Assembly (NCBI GenBank): GCA_027579435.1
Contig: JANBPK010000779.1
Coordinates: 1 to 64,000, forward strand
Direction: 5' to 3'
From: Candolleomyces eurysporus
Lineage: Eukaryota > Basidiomycota > Agaricomycetes > Agaricales > Psathyrellaceae
Length of the DNA stretch: 64,000 bases
Shown here: one piece after another, positions 10,629 through 22,564 of the stretch
How the letters are laid out: the number at the start of each line of letters is the position of its first letter
Numbering within the stretch: the first letter of the stretch is position 1
The notes under the pieces: model-generated
The model's input: the letters and a program-made list of their open reading frames with translations, nothing else
Databases searched by the model: none
Told to the model about the DNA's origin: nothing
Program-made: the position numbers and the translations under genes

Positions 10629-10970
10629 TTGCGGTGAGGTTCGAGCCGTTCCCCGACGCTATTTCCTCTGCGCACAGCCGCTCAACTATCCCCGATCACC
10701 GGTTTGACTTGACCTGACTCGCCTCTGCCCAGCCATAGGCTTTCTCTTCATCTCATCCGCTCTGATTACCGCACCAGAAGGCTCTTTAAAGGCAAGAAAC
10801 CCAAGCACCGGCTAAATAACACAAATCTGACACGTTGTTTCATATCAGCAGTCAAAGAAAGATTCCTGGGGATCCTGTTTGAGTGCAGACACTCCAAAAC
10901 AGCACAGAAGATGGCCGAATCTATGGCTACACCCACTGTCTCGGCCACCATTTAAGGTGTTGGTCAATCT

Positions 10971-12525
10971 ATGGTTGTCAGCCCCATCGCATACGCCGGA
11001 GAGGTCAAGAGGGCGAAGAAACAAGGTGCATGCTCCCACTGCGATTCAGTCCGAGAGTTTCCTGACAATTTCACAGTGGGGTTTTACTTTGCCGACTCCA
11101 ACTTTCCCTACGACAAGTGCGTCATCTCTCTCTACATATTCCGCTTCATTCACTCAAATCTCTCGCTCCTAGGCTCAGGTGGACGCTCTACTCTAAAGAC
11201 CCCGAACACTGGATCCCCATCTCCACCATCGTCTCCTTCAAACGCATGCGCGAATACGCATCGCACAGCTCCGAATGGCTCGTCTCCGCCCTACGCTCCT
11301 CCACCTTCCTCGAAGTCAACTCCATCGCCAACAAAGTCTGCCGAACGAACGAAGTCAAGGAACCCAAGGATGCTATCAAGCGCAGCGTCTACGCTAAAGG
11401 CTTCCTGGAGGATGAGGATGCAACTCTGCAGCAGCGCCTGGAAGTGTTTTTCAACATGTACGGCGTTATCAACTCTGCCAGGATGCGGAGGGACGAAAAC
11501 AAAAAGTTCAAGGCCTCCGTCTTCACAGAGTTCGCAGATTTCGAGACGGTGGACAAGTCCTTAAAGGCCGAGCCTAAACCCACGTTCAAGGGTAAAGAGC
11601 TCCTCATTATGTCCAAAGCGGATTACTGTGACATGAAGATCAAGGAGAAGGGTTTGACGGGCAAGGCTACCGTGCACAGGAGAGAAGCCATTGCCAAGGG
11701 ACGTGGGTTCGACGCGTTCAAGGAGATGAAGAGTGGGGCAGACAAACCAAAACAGCACAACAAAGCCATCCTCGAGTACATCGGCAACCGAATCACCATC
11801 CGCAGGGATCACGAGGGCAACGGTTCGGTGGATCCTGAAGATGTCCCTTTCGTCCGAGGTGCGACATTGCAGTTCGACGGGTGCGGAGGCGACTGCACTT
11901 GGAGCGATATCAAGGATCCATTGAAGGAAAAGTTCAATGGGAGGCCACCTTACATCAAGTACTCCTATGGAGACGACTTTGGGTTGGTTGGGTTCCACAG
12001 AGCCCTCACGGAAGAAGAGATCAGCTCTGTGAAGGAGTTGGTGAAGAAGGTGACCGAGAAGGAGGTTACATGGTGTTTGCCTTTGGGTTTGTCCCATTTT
12101 CCACTTTCTAACGGTCAGTCACTAATTTCATTTCAGAGGACAACGAAAAGGCTTTCCAAATAGAACGAGCACAAGTCACCGCCAAAAGCGCCTTCATCCA
12201 ACTTGATAAAACCACCGGCAAGGGCTCGCATGGCGCAGGTCGTGGAGGTAGAGGCGGTCGTGGCGGTCGTAGTGGTCGTGGAGGAGGCGGTCGTGGAGGA
12301 GGTGGATGCAGAGGAGGTGGACGCGGTGGAGGCCATGACTCCAAGCCCGCTGCTGCCGCTGAAGGTGCTGAAAAGACCAACGCGGAAGCGGGCGAGAAGA
12401 GGAAGCGAGGCGTTGAGCCCGACGGTGGGCCATATGCAGGAACGAGAGGCACCAATGCTCCTCCTGCATTGACCAGGAGCGAGAGTGCAACCAAAAAACA
12501 AAAGGTCGATGGAGAGTCATCCTAA
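10971..12525 (+). CDS. La-type RNA-binding protein (La motif, RRM, RGG tail)
   Basis: La proteins bind the 3' UUU-OH ends of new RNA polymerase III transcripts and act as RNA chaperones in the nucleus. Three exons join in frame: 10971-11116, 11173-12086 and 12137-12525, 482 residues. The La motif is clear (FYFADSNFPYDK across the first intron into WTLYSKDPEHWIPISTI, then SFKRMREY). An RRM follows (RSVYAKGFLEDEDATLQQRL to FKASVFTEFADFETVD), then a second RRM-like region (ERAQVTAKSAFIQLDK). The tail is an RGG-rich stretch and an acidic/basic end with KRKRG. The start is uncertain. An ATG at 10911 opens the same frame with MAESMATPTVSATI, which looks like a genuine La N-terminus, but a TAA at 10953-10955 closes it and 10971 is the next ATG. 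Either a real nonsense change, an unseen intron or an error is present there. Confidence 0.9.
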
Positions 12526-13372
12526 GTCAAACCAAATGAATCTACTTTAGTTACTCAGTACTCTGTACCAACATTGCGACCGTTCCTGCGGCCTGCCTGA
12601 TCATCCGAAATTCGAAATATTAGCAAAATTTTTTTATTTTTGATAATTATTAAGGTAGAGGCTTGCTACCTCCTACCACAACACCCCCACGACCAAGCAC
12701 TGCATCCATTTTCCAATCATTCCACCGCGCAATGATGCGTTGTGACTATGAAAATCACTCTCAAACACATTAGACCAAGCTGTGTGGTTACATCAACTGC
12801 CAACATCAATGTTCTTTGGTTGGCAAAAACCGAGAAGGACGTGGTGTTGAGGATGTCAGTATGAGTAGTGCTTGATACTTGGAGTTCATGTGTACTAAAG
12901 CCTAGTTGCTGCAGTGAATTGTAAGCTCCTCCAAAGGTTCTTGCTGCAGCTGTGAGCTGCATGGACAATGGTCTAAGGTTGAATTAGAGTGTTGTCATGT
13001 GAGTGAAGTGACAACCGACAAGACCAGTGGAATGTCTTTGAATATTCAAGCACCCATGTCAGGTAGAAACCCTGACTGCAAGCTCCAATATCACCTTTAC
13101 TTTGAAACTGAGCTCAAACTATGGCACTCACCACTCACAAGAAATAAAAATGACCTGGAACTCAAGTTACATTGTCCAAGCTGGCATCCACCAAACTATA
13201 GGATAAATGCCTTGAACTACCCTGGACTGAAAATAGAGTATCCAATATCAGCATAATTTACAAAACAAGAGATCAAATTTGTGGTAAATACTACATGTAC
13301 AAGAAGCAACAGTGACAGTAAGAATAATAGTCAGGGTCTAAATCTGAGAAAATATGGATTGATCATGATCCT
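12526..13372. other. Intergenic, AT-rich and CpG-poor
   Basis: This lies between the La gene and the 3' end of the first NACHT-WD40 gene (convergent). No gene is seen. The last ~50 bases before 13373 resemble the sequence before 25081, so the NLR duplication includes some 3' flank. Confidence 0.5.
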
Positions 13373-16300
13373 TCAACATTTAGAAATGTCAAGAATATAG
13401 ACTCTGCCATTTGCACACCCAATGGCTGCAAGTGAGAATGTAGAGTCAAAAGATAGATAGCAAACATCCCAGCTTGAGGGAAACCAGCAAATTGGAACTG
13501 GTGTTGGCAACAAATTCAGGCCAATCAGTTTTACTCTAACCAATCCAGAAACAGATGGGGTGTGTTTTTTCAGGTTTGCATAAAATGTTGAAGAATTGGA
13601 AAAAATTATGAAAGAATGCTCATCTTCAAGAGTGGCAAGAAGGGTTCCTGCTTGGCTGTCCCACAGGTGCACTGTGTTGTCATATGATGCAGATGCCAGC
13701 CTTTGCCCATCAGGTGAGAAGGCAACACTGTTTACCCGATTAGAATGGCCTTTAAGAGTGGCAAGAAGGGTTCCTGCTTGGCTGTCCCACAGGTGCACTG
13801 TGTTGTCATCTGATGCAGATGCCACCCTTTGCCCGTCAGGTGAGAAGGCAACACTGTTTACTGAATTGGAATGGCCTTGTAAAACTGCAAGCTCCAATGG
13901 CCATGTTGTATCCCCTTCTTGGATCTTTACCCCAGCATTTTGCCTGTGATACAGTTGGTAAATGATTGTTTGCTTTGGTGATAGAGGTATGCATGACCAA
14001 TATATGTGCAATGGTGCTCTTCTGACAACATTAGAGTTGAGCAAAAGAAATCTTTGGCCATCTTGGATGATCTTTTCCAGTAAGATTGGGCTACTGCCAG
14101 TATGATTTGCCTAACATTATTATGACATATTTAGGTGAATAGTGGATGATTACAGATATAGAAGTTTGACATACCAGCATACCCAAGGTGTCTCTCAATG
14201 CAGTGTGTGCTTTATCCAGCTGTTTGATCCAGGCCAATGCTTCAAGCCAATGCATAAGATGCTCCTTTGAAAATTTATCCAATAGGCTGCTCAGATCTGA
14301 GTCCATTTCTGATACTTTGCCCAGGTGATTAGCCCAATAGTGAACCGCATACTGCAATTCCTTGGAAATGTGGTCCACATTCAGGCCTTCTTTGAGCAAA
14401 TCATCAAGGTCTTTGTATTGAGCCTCTGAAGGCACAGGCACCTGGCAAATGTTAAACCTGAGTTGCTTGTTCATTACTTCCAAGCAACACTTGGCTAAAT
14501 CCAAATGGTGTTTCTCTTCAACAATTTGAAACCCAGGGGGACAAGAGGGGCCAGTGATGTAGTCAGGAAAGGATTTGTGGTGAACTTTGTATGTAACAGT
14601 AGACTCCTCATTTAACGGAGCAAGAACTGAGTGCAAATTGGCAAGAGTAGCCTTGAGCTTGATTTCTGTTTCATTCAACAGCTTTGACAAAGCAAAGGCT
14701 GAAAGAGGAGTCTCAAGGACAAGAAGGGCTCCAACAATCCTTTGGAATTTACCAAGCCAGGTTTCTGGATGCTTGGAAGGTTTGGCAGATTGCAGAATAC
14801 AAGAATATAAGTCATTCAGCTCTGATAAGGGATTATCACCAGAAGACTGCAAGCTTAGTAGAAGATCAAGTTGACCTGCAGGATCAAGTTGACAGGTATC
14901 AAGTATGAACTTGATAGCAGTGGATGCAAAAATAAAGAGTTTCCCTGACATTTGGATGAGTTTATTTTTTGCCTCTTGGGCTGGCTCCCATCCAGGGTCG
15001 TACGAATCTCCTAGAGTCTCTTGCATTTTGAGTGGGGACAAGCAGTAGTCCACATAGCAAGATATATCCTTCTCCACTATTAGGTCCTCTATTTCCTGAA
15101 GATGGAAGATATGTGCATCTTTTGTGCCCATATACTTGCTTCTCAGTCCCAACTCTGGACGAGTGGTTAGAAACACCTTGGTGTTTGGCAACTGAGAGAC
15201 TGAGGATATGATAAGTTGGAGAAGTGCAGAGGCATCAGGCTCAACACATTCATCCAGGGCATCAAAGACCAGAACAAGTGGGGTTGCTCTTTGCTTGAGC
15301 AGTGAACAGAGTGGTTCAGCAACAAGCAAGCTGAACTGCTGAGCAAGAACCTTGTCCAAAGCATCAGGCTGCTTATTGATAGCAGCTGCAATAGCTTGTC
15401 CATAGGACACATCATAGCGAGCAAGCTGGTATGCAATGGTATGCACAAAACCCAAGGACTTCTTTCGATCATCCTGATCTCGAGAAAAGAAAAATGTGGC
15501 TCCAAGAGAGTTGATGCCTGCAGCTCGCTGTGCCACAGTTATAGCCACAGTAGACTTGCCAATCCCAGCAATGCCATCAAGCACATAGAGCGGAGGGTTA
15601 TGGCCATCAGAGACAGGGCCAATCATCCAGCGCCCAACATTAGCTAAGAGTGTGCAACGCGTACCTTCAAAGCATGACACAACCTTGGTTGCAACCTCCT
15701 GCGAGTCATAAGCAGCACCAGGAACCCGTTTGAGTCGGTCAAGAGTTGAATTCTGCTTGCCCAATCAATGGAAAGCAATATTAATGAACAAACATAGAGC
15801 ACAAACCTCATAGTACTTGTCAAGAGTTGCAGAGAGACTCTGCATCCATCCTCCCTGGTCATGTACAGTGGCAAGAATGTCGCTCAAGACAATTGTCCCT
15901 GCAATATGATTTTCGATCTATCAAGAGTGAGTGGGCGGACATCGCAGTGGGGCTAGAAGCATACCCAAAAGTGTTGCAAGAGTTCGTCGAGTTTCTTGTT
16001 TGCGTTCTTGAGAACCTCAACATCATCCTCCGCCAGCACATACGCCGTAAATCCCTTCGACTTCTCCTTGTTTGTAGCTTCCAAAGTATTCCATATCCCC
16101 CTATAGCCAGAATGTTGAATGCTTGACCGATTATCCAAAGAAAGTTACGCACGCGACAAGCCGTCCAATGCTTTCCTTCAGATCCTCCGACAGGTCCTTC
16201 CCCTCAACAGCATTGGCAACACTCGAGCCCAGAAGATCGCAACGGTTCTTTAGAATCTTCACTTCTTCCTTGTTGGAGTTTACTTTCTATGTGAAGTTTG

Positions 16301-17430
16301 AGCAACATGCATGGAACAAGAATAGAACATATTCATACCTCGACGACGTTCACCGCCTTCAGTAAGGCTTCAGCTGGACCTTTGAATGGCTCCGGTACGA
16401 GTTTCGCAGCAATACCCAGCGCAGCCTTGAACGTCCCCTTCGCAATGGCCCAGCCCTTGGAGGATTCCTTATCCAACGTCGGTTCTTTCGCAGGACTGTG
16501 AGCCGCCTCAGGTGCGGGAACGGGCGGGCTTTCAACGCCTTCCTCTGTAGTACGAGCACCACCCCCCTCCTCAGCCGAAACGGGTGCCGAGACAGCGGAG
16601 GCGATCATAGTCTCTTGCAAAGGCTTGTTGTCATCGTCTGTAGCAACGGAAGGAAGGGTTGCCTGAGGTTGAGAGGACGACACGGTCCCTTGGAGGTTGT
16701 TGGCGGGGGCGGAGGGAGAAACGGTCCCAGCGCTATGGGCTGGAGAAGCACCGCTCGTGGTATCTAGTTCTGTTTTGACTGCAATGGCGGCAAGGGAGTT
16801 GTCGTCCGGTGGTACCGCGCCGGAACCCGCAACGATGACGACCGGGTCGTCTTCAATGACTTGCATAGTGGCAGCCCTGTCTTCATCCAAAACAGGCTTC
16901 TGAATGATCGAAGAGATCACGGTCTCCGGCAAAGCAGGTTGCTCGTCCTTTGCTGACGGAGACATGGCGTAGAGCTGAGGGAGAGTTGCTTCGGTTTCGA
17001 GTTCGGCGGAGGCTCCGAGAGCCTCCTCTGCATTCGAATTCAGAGCCAATCCAACCGCTGCGCCGGCAAGAGTGGACGGCTCACCGGCAGCAGGAGCTTC
17101 CCCGACTCCGCCCGCGACATTCGGACCGTCGCTCGCTGGAACAGCGGAGCCTGCAACGTCTTGAGCGCTCGTTGCCCCCTCCCCCTGGTTCTTCGGCTTC
17201 CCGATGCCCAGGAAAGTCTTGAGGCCTCCTTTAGCATTCTTCCCCATCTTCTGCATGCTCTCTTCTGCCTTGTCAAACCTCTCCACAACTCGTGCTTTGA
17301 ATCGGCTGGCTGAGGGTCGATTGCCATCGGGGCCTGGCGTCGCAGCAGGAGACGAGATCGGTGTGTTGCGGTCCGGATTGTCGGGAGGACCACGATTGTC
17401 ACGCCCTCCAGAATGAGTAGATTCAGCCAT
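13373..17430 (-). CDS. NACHT-WD40 STAND receptor (NLR copy 1)
   Basis: This is a predicted fungal NOD-like receptor: a signal-regulated NTPase that oligomerises on ligand binding, as in heterokaryon incompatibility or innate immunity. Six exons join in frame: 17430-16339, 16286-16153, 16100-15965, 15917-15807, 15752-14175 and 14110-13373, about 1,262 residues. The N-terminus starts MAESTHSGG. A disordered acidic A/P/E-rich linker of over 200 residues follows, then a helical segment (LVPEPFKGPAEALLKAVNVV, SNKEEVKILKNRCDLLGSSV) resembling the helical-bundle (MLKL/HeLo-like) domains common at this place. The NACHT has Walker A GIAGIGKST, GATFFFSRD, Walker B VLVFDALDECVEP and VFLTTRPE. The C-terminus has two near-identical WD40 repeats, then a non-repeat tail. 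The gene is paralogous to 25081-28313. Effector type and ligand are unknown. Confidence 0.85.
13627..13880 (-). repeat. Two near-identical 126 bp WD40 repeat units
   Basis: Units of 42 codons (core SVAFSPDGQR, ASAS.DNTVHLWDSQAGTLL) repeat with only a few base changes. The paralogue at 25,310-25,470 has one unit. Such high identity is typical of fungal NLR repeats that expand and contract by recombination. Confidence 0.8.
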
Positions 17431-18493
17431 ATCGATTGGTTGGTTGGATGTTTCGAAAAACTCGGTTAGATCGCAAAGTTTCGACAGCGGATGGTGGTCC
17501 AAGTTCGAGTTGCGGTCAGAGAGCCTTGAGGCAGCTCTGATGCTGATCATCGATGAGCATCCCGTGACTCTGCGGTTAGGCGTCAAACTCTGGGTGTCAG
17601 TTCGGCCGATGCTCCGTCGGCCCAGAGCCGATGCGGTCCAAAATATCTGAAAAACTGCACGAATCATGGGCTGGGTAAGACGTTGCAAAGATTCGTCATT
17701 GATAAGCGTAGTGACACACGAAACGAGAAGCATACATGGAAACGATAGATAAAGCATGAAACACACATGGGTATTGGATCTCCAGACAGCAAACGGAAAA
17801 CGAAATATCCGCCACACAAGCCGCAAGGGTCAAGATACTGAACCTGAGGCACCTCATCCGAGGAAGTCAAAGGTGACCCTACACCTAACAAACCGTCCTG
17901 AGGAAAGGCTCCATGCTGAACCATCTGCCGTCCCTACACCTAACAAACCGTCAGCTCGTCACCATGCTGAACCATCTGCCGTCACCCGCGGAAGTCGAGC
18001 ATGAGTGAATGAAGGATCGAGGACGTGATGGGCCTTCTCGAACGTAGGCTGGTAACCGTTCCAACTACTTCGCTGTCCCAGCTATGAGGGCTGCAAAGAT
18101 ATCGACAGCATCTGGAGAACGGAGCGGATTGTTGATGAGCACCTGAAATGAAGAGGGCCCACGCACCCTTTTTGAAAGACCGACGCCATTCTCTTGCACT
18201 TGTCTGAGTGTAAGGAAAGGGAGGCCGTATTCGTCCCGTGCAAAAGAGCACCAGGCCTGGATCGATTCGGTCTTGGCTCGTTCAAAGCGGGATATTCATT
18301 TTCGGCCATCTTCGTCGTCGTCGAGGTCGGCTCGCTGTTATGGTTGAGGTCGACGCCAAGAATCACGATTTGTCATCAAAATGAATTTATTGATCCCGTC
18401 GTTGGCCTCGTTCATCGAACTCGGTGCCATCGGACCGTTTCACCAGCTGGGTGCCAATATCTTGCGCTCGTGGATCCATTTTTGCCCTCGCAG
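17431..18493. promoter_or_regulatory. Upstream region of NLR copy 1, shared with NLR copy 2
   Basis: About 450 bp upstream of the ATG aligns by eye with the region upstream of 28313. Shared strings include TTAGATCGCAAAGTTTCGAC, GGATGGTGGTCCAAGTTC and CTGATGCTGATCATCGAT. The promoter was therefore duplicated with the gene. The rest, to the GGPP synthase, shows no gene; several overlapping frames on the minus strand have no support. Confidence 0.5.
17877..17985. repeat. Tandem duplication of a 55 bp unit
   Basis: The unit starting CCCTACACCTAACAAACCGTC and ending CATGCTGAACCATCTGCCGT occurs twice in a row, with the middle part slightly changed. It lies at the far end of the upstream segment shared with NLR copy 2, where only one unit start is seen. 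Confidence 0.75.
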
Positions 18494-19878
18494 CCTGTGG
18501 ATTATCTCCTGGAGACATTGGCGAAAGAGCCAGTATGGACGCCGGAGAATGAAACGGTATGCATGCTCTTTTTCTACTATCAATTTCGCGCTGATTTACA
18601 GCCCTTTGCTGTTGACGATCCAAGGCCATCCTGGAGCCATTTACCTTCATAACCGCAAGCCCTGAAAGGAGATTCGTGGCAAGCTTATCGAGGCTTCCAA
18701 TGACTGGCTCCATGTACCGGAAGACAAGCTCCAACTTATTGCGAAAATCATTCGTAAACATGCTGCACGCTGCAAGTCTCATGTAATAATCTCCATTTGA
18801 CTCGAAATACCGGCGACTTACGCGACTCACTGCAGGGTGGACGACATTGAAGACGATTCTCAGCTCAGAAGAGGATACCCAGGTACGTGGATGACAGTTG
18901 TGTGCGCGACGATGAGGACATTGACATCACCCATGTTATGAACAGTCGCCCACAAGATCTATGGCATCCCGCAAACTACCAACAGTGCAAACTATGTCTA
19001 CTTTCTGGCATTTCAAGAACTTTTCTCTCTACGGGATAGCCCGACTCCCCCGAGGCAAGACCTCGACCAAGTTGTCACTGAGGAATTGCTGTCCTTGCAT
19101 CGAGGACAGGGGCTGGAAATTCTCTGGCGAGACTCGCTGCGGTGTCCCACAGAGGAAGAATACATCGACATGGTTAGCAACAGTACGTCGAGTTCTGTGC
19201 AGCAGGATCGAATCACGCCTGACCGACTGCTTTCAGAAACTGGTGGTTTGCTGCGAATAGGGATCAAGCTCATGATGGCTTGCTCCACCACCAACGTCGA
19301 TGTGTACGTCCATGTTTATTTACTACATCTCTCCTTTGACTGAACCTGATTTTCTCCTAGGAATTTATTCCTTTGATCAGTCTGTTCGGGGTGTACTTCC
19401 AGATCCGAGACGATCTCATGAACCTTTTGAGTCCCGAGGTACCCGTCCCTCTACACCTACATTGATCTCCATCCCCTGACCCCAAAGCAGTATACATCCA
19501 ACAAAGGTTTCGTGGAAGATTTGACGGAAGGCAAATTCTCCTTCCCGGTCGTGCACGGCATCCAGGCCGACCGATCGAACAGACAAATCCTCAGTAAGTA
19601 CCTAGATGCCTGGACCACTACCTTTCACAGAGCTCTTACCTCATACCATTTACTTACAAACAACCCCAGGTGTCCTGCAGAAACGCCCTGCAACACCGAC
19701 ATTGAAAATCCATACCATCGAATACCTCAGGAAGCACACCAAGTCGTTCGAATACACTTTGTCCGTGCTCCAGACGCTGGAGAAGCAGACCCTCCAGGAG
19801 ATCAAGAGTCTGGGAGGGAACAAGAAGTTGGAGAAGATTATGGATCTGCTGCATGTAGACGAATCCAATTTCACCTGA
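18494..19878 (+). CDS. Geranylgeranyl diphosphate synthase (5' end unresolved)
   Basis: This trans-prenyltransferase condenses isoprenyl diphosphates to C20 for protein prenylation, carotenoids and diterpenes. The exons read: [17 protein letters not shown] to 18556; then from 18625 [13 protein letters not shown]; then [14 protein letters not shown], holding the first Asp-rich motif; then the exon with [30 protein letters not shown] and [14 protein letters not shown]; then [15 protein letters not shown]; then [14 protein letters not shown], the second Asp-rich motif; then [18 protein letters not shown]; and the last exon, [19 protein letters not shown] to DESNFT and stop. The start codon is not found: the frame of the first exon has no nearby ATG, so a further 5' exon is likely. 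Between 18664 and 18760 the frame is shifted by one base and then shifted back, so about 31 residues of the conserved helix read unlike the family. Confidence 0.85.
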
Positions 19879-20472
19879 ATCTAATAGGACAGAATTATGT
19901 TTGAATTTCCAGGTCAATTCTACGTCTTCCTTGCCTTTGTTGTGCTCTGTTGTGCTCCTGGTCAGGGCGGGGGCTATGGTTAGGGTTCTTCACACCTTGC
20001 CTTTCTCCTTCATCCTTATCGAAGCTTTCCCCGTTTGTCGTAGATCCATCTAAGGTCAGAATGCAGTTCGTTTCTCTGTTAAAACGCTTCTCAGTGTAAG
20101 GGAGCTTCACCTCATTTTTGTTCTCATTTTATGCATCATGCAGGTCTCAGCTTTCTATCCAGAAGGTCGTTGGATTCGTGGTCAAGCATTTCTCCAGTTG
20201 TGGAGAAGATATTGGCGTTAGGGTGTGTTTTGATACGTGTAAGATATTTGACAATACACAGTACTTCTCTGAGGACAGGCTCGTCTTTCATGATAAAGAT
20301 CCATCAAGAACCTTGACTTTACGCCTCTTTTTGAGTCACAGTCAGTGACCGCTGCCGCTGAAGGAGTATGGCATTGACAGACGACAGTCCCTCCTCACGA
20401 TGTCATCAAAATTTGGCACAGCCTTAGATATCACTATCCAAACCAGCTTCCCCCACCATCACACCAAATCCA
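19879..20472. other. Intergenic between GGPP synthase and F-box gene
   Basis: No supported gene. It should hold the 3' end of the upstream gene and the promoter of the one at 20473. Confidence 0.5.
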
Positions 20473-22564
20473 ATGGCCAACGCAAAAATTACCGATCTCG
20501 CATTCGAATTACTTCACCAAATCATGTTGCTGGTGCCAGTGCGTCTTTTTTGCTCGTTCGCTATTCTTATTCTCATTCATTTGTCTGTAGCACCAGGAGC
20601 CCACGGCATACTTATCGACGGCTTCCTCGTCGCCGGGAAGGGAGTGGGGATACCCTCTCCGAGAAGACTCGGACCAGCTTTACAAGCTCGCCTGCTTGAG
20701 AAGAACGTGTCGAGCGTTCGATGCGGCCATCCAGCCTATTCTATTTTCCAAACTCACCCTCGACTGTCTGTACACCCGTCTTGACATCGTCGATCACCAG
20801 ATATCATGCTTCGAGGACAATGTCAATGGGCCATGGAACCACTGCACTCGAAAGCTCCGAATCGTCAATCTGGACCCTTGTTACGATAAAAAGCCAAGTG
20901 GTGGAGGAGTACAATACTGGGAGGAGTACTTGAACCAAGAGCAACGCGACCAGGCTGGCGAGATGAAGACGATGATCCAGGAAAGACTTTTGCCATCGCT
21001 TCGTGACGGCCTGCCTAACCTTGAGTTGCTAAGGTGGGCTCTTTCATGATTCGGCTCGAGTTCCGCCGTTCTGACCCATCAACATAGGTGGTTTGTCCGA
21101 ATTGGAGATCCTGTGGAGCAGCTCATTGCTCACTTTTCTCAACGGCCGTCCTTGACGTCGCTCGAACTGGTCTTTTGGAACGATAAGGTCTTCACAGACT
21201 TCCCGCTCGACGTGTTTTCCAACTTGACCAGGATCGACTTATTCTTATTCCACGATGAGGAAGATGTACGGATTGACGATGCCTGGGTCGGCAATGCGCA
21301 AGCACTCTTCCGACGGTTGGATAAAGTTGTCAAGGCTAGCCCCTCTTTAACCTCACTCAAGCTTGCGAGACGGTATAGATACGACGCCAGCCAAGACGGC
21401 CGGGTGCTGTTTCCGGGTGATTTCCTGCTTTCACCTTCCTCTCGCAACCTTCGCCATCTCACTCTGCACCGATTCGACCTTGCCAATTCTTATCCCAAGC
21501 TCTTACACAGCCTCACGTCCCTTACCTCCGTCGACTTAACGGAGTGCGGCTACGAGACCGAATCGATATTTTGGCACGCACTGCTGAAGTCGGACGTCCT
21601 CTTAACCTCCATCAGGCTCGACTATGTCAATGCCAACCTTATCACCTACATTTCCCAACCCAAAGTTCCTCTGGAAAGTCTGACTCTCCTGCTTGAGAGA
21701 TTCCAGCTCTGCGACAACCTTGATTGGGAGGAAAATAAGAACCTAGCTCACAAGATGTACACCACTGTAATGCAAGTTCATTCGGGGACATTGAAGCGTT
21801 TGGACATTCAGGCCACTGGGCAGACGTTTTGGTGGCTTGAGTGTCTGAATCCCCTTGCCCCAACTCCCCCTGCTCCTGGAGCCGCCTCCGCCTCCCACTC
21901 TGTCCCTCTGGGGCTGGATTCTGACGAGCGCTTCGAGCCCAACGATGCTCCAGTGTTGCTGGAAGAAAGTTCTTTGTTCCAGTGTCAGCAGCTTCGGTCT
22001 CTAGGACTCATCATAGACTTTCAGCGCGCCTTGACGGCTCAAAAGCTGGGCCTTGTTCCTGGAGCTATCGAAGAACGAGTGGTGAGTTACCTTCAACTTT
22101 CCATACTGCGTCAAAGTACTAATCATGCACTATTCCTTTTTTGATCAACATATCAGATTGCGTTTTTGAAGCAGATGGTAGTGCGCATGCCGCTGCTCAA
22201 GACGGTGACCATCTATGCTCCGGACCGTCTTGTTCATCGAGGGTTGTCCCACTCTGTTCAAGCAAGTATCCATGAAGCCATTCAAGATTTAATTGTCACA
22301 GAGGAGGATCACGTCAATGCGCAATTTGATGTCATCTTCAAAGAATCAAGATATGAATTGCACAGAGATCTATCCAATGATACCAAATGCCAAGATGACA
22401 AAGACAAAGATGCTGGTCTGCAATGGAGATTTGTTGATATCAATGCTAAGTTGGATGAGGAGGAGGAGGAAGAGGAGGAAGATGGGAAGGGAATTGAGGA
22501 GGAGGAGGACAGGAAAGTGTTTAATGAGCAAGTCAGGAACGAATTGCCGGATATGTTTTCCTGA
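20473..22564 (+). CDS. F-box/LRR-like protein
   Basis: Four exons join in frame: 20473-20538, 20597-21033, 21088-22081 and 22157-22564, about 634 residues. The N-terminus (ITDLAFELLHQIMLLVP, then after the intron ACLRRTCRAFDAAIQPILF) matches the two helices of an F-box-like motif, split by the first intron as is common in Agaricomycetes. The long middle has leucine-rich, LRR-like periodicity (SLTSLELVFWN, FSNLTRIDLFLFHDE, RNLRHLTLHRFDL, SLTSVDLTECGYET). The C-terminus is a glutamate run (EEEEEEEED). By family knowledge it would be a substrate adaptor of an SCF ubiquitin ligase through Skp1; the target is unknown. This is one of a large expanded family in mushrooms. Confidence 0.75.

Noticed and set aside
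11561..12097. 178-codon minus frame opposite the La gene
   Set aside because: It is a shadow of the La coding exon, whose sense strand is well supported.
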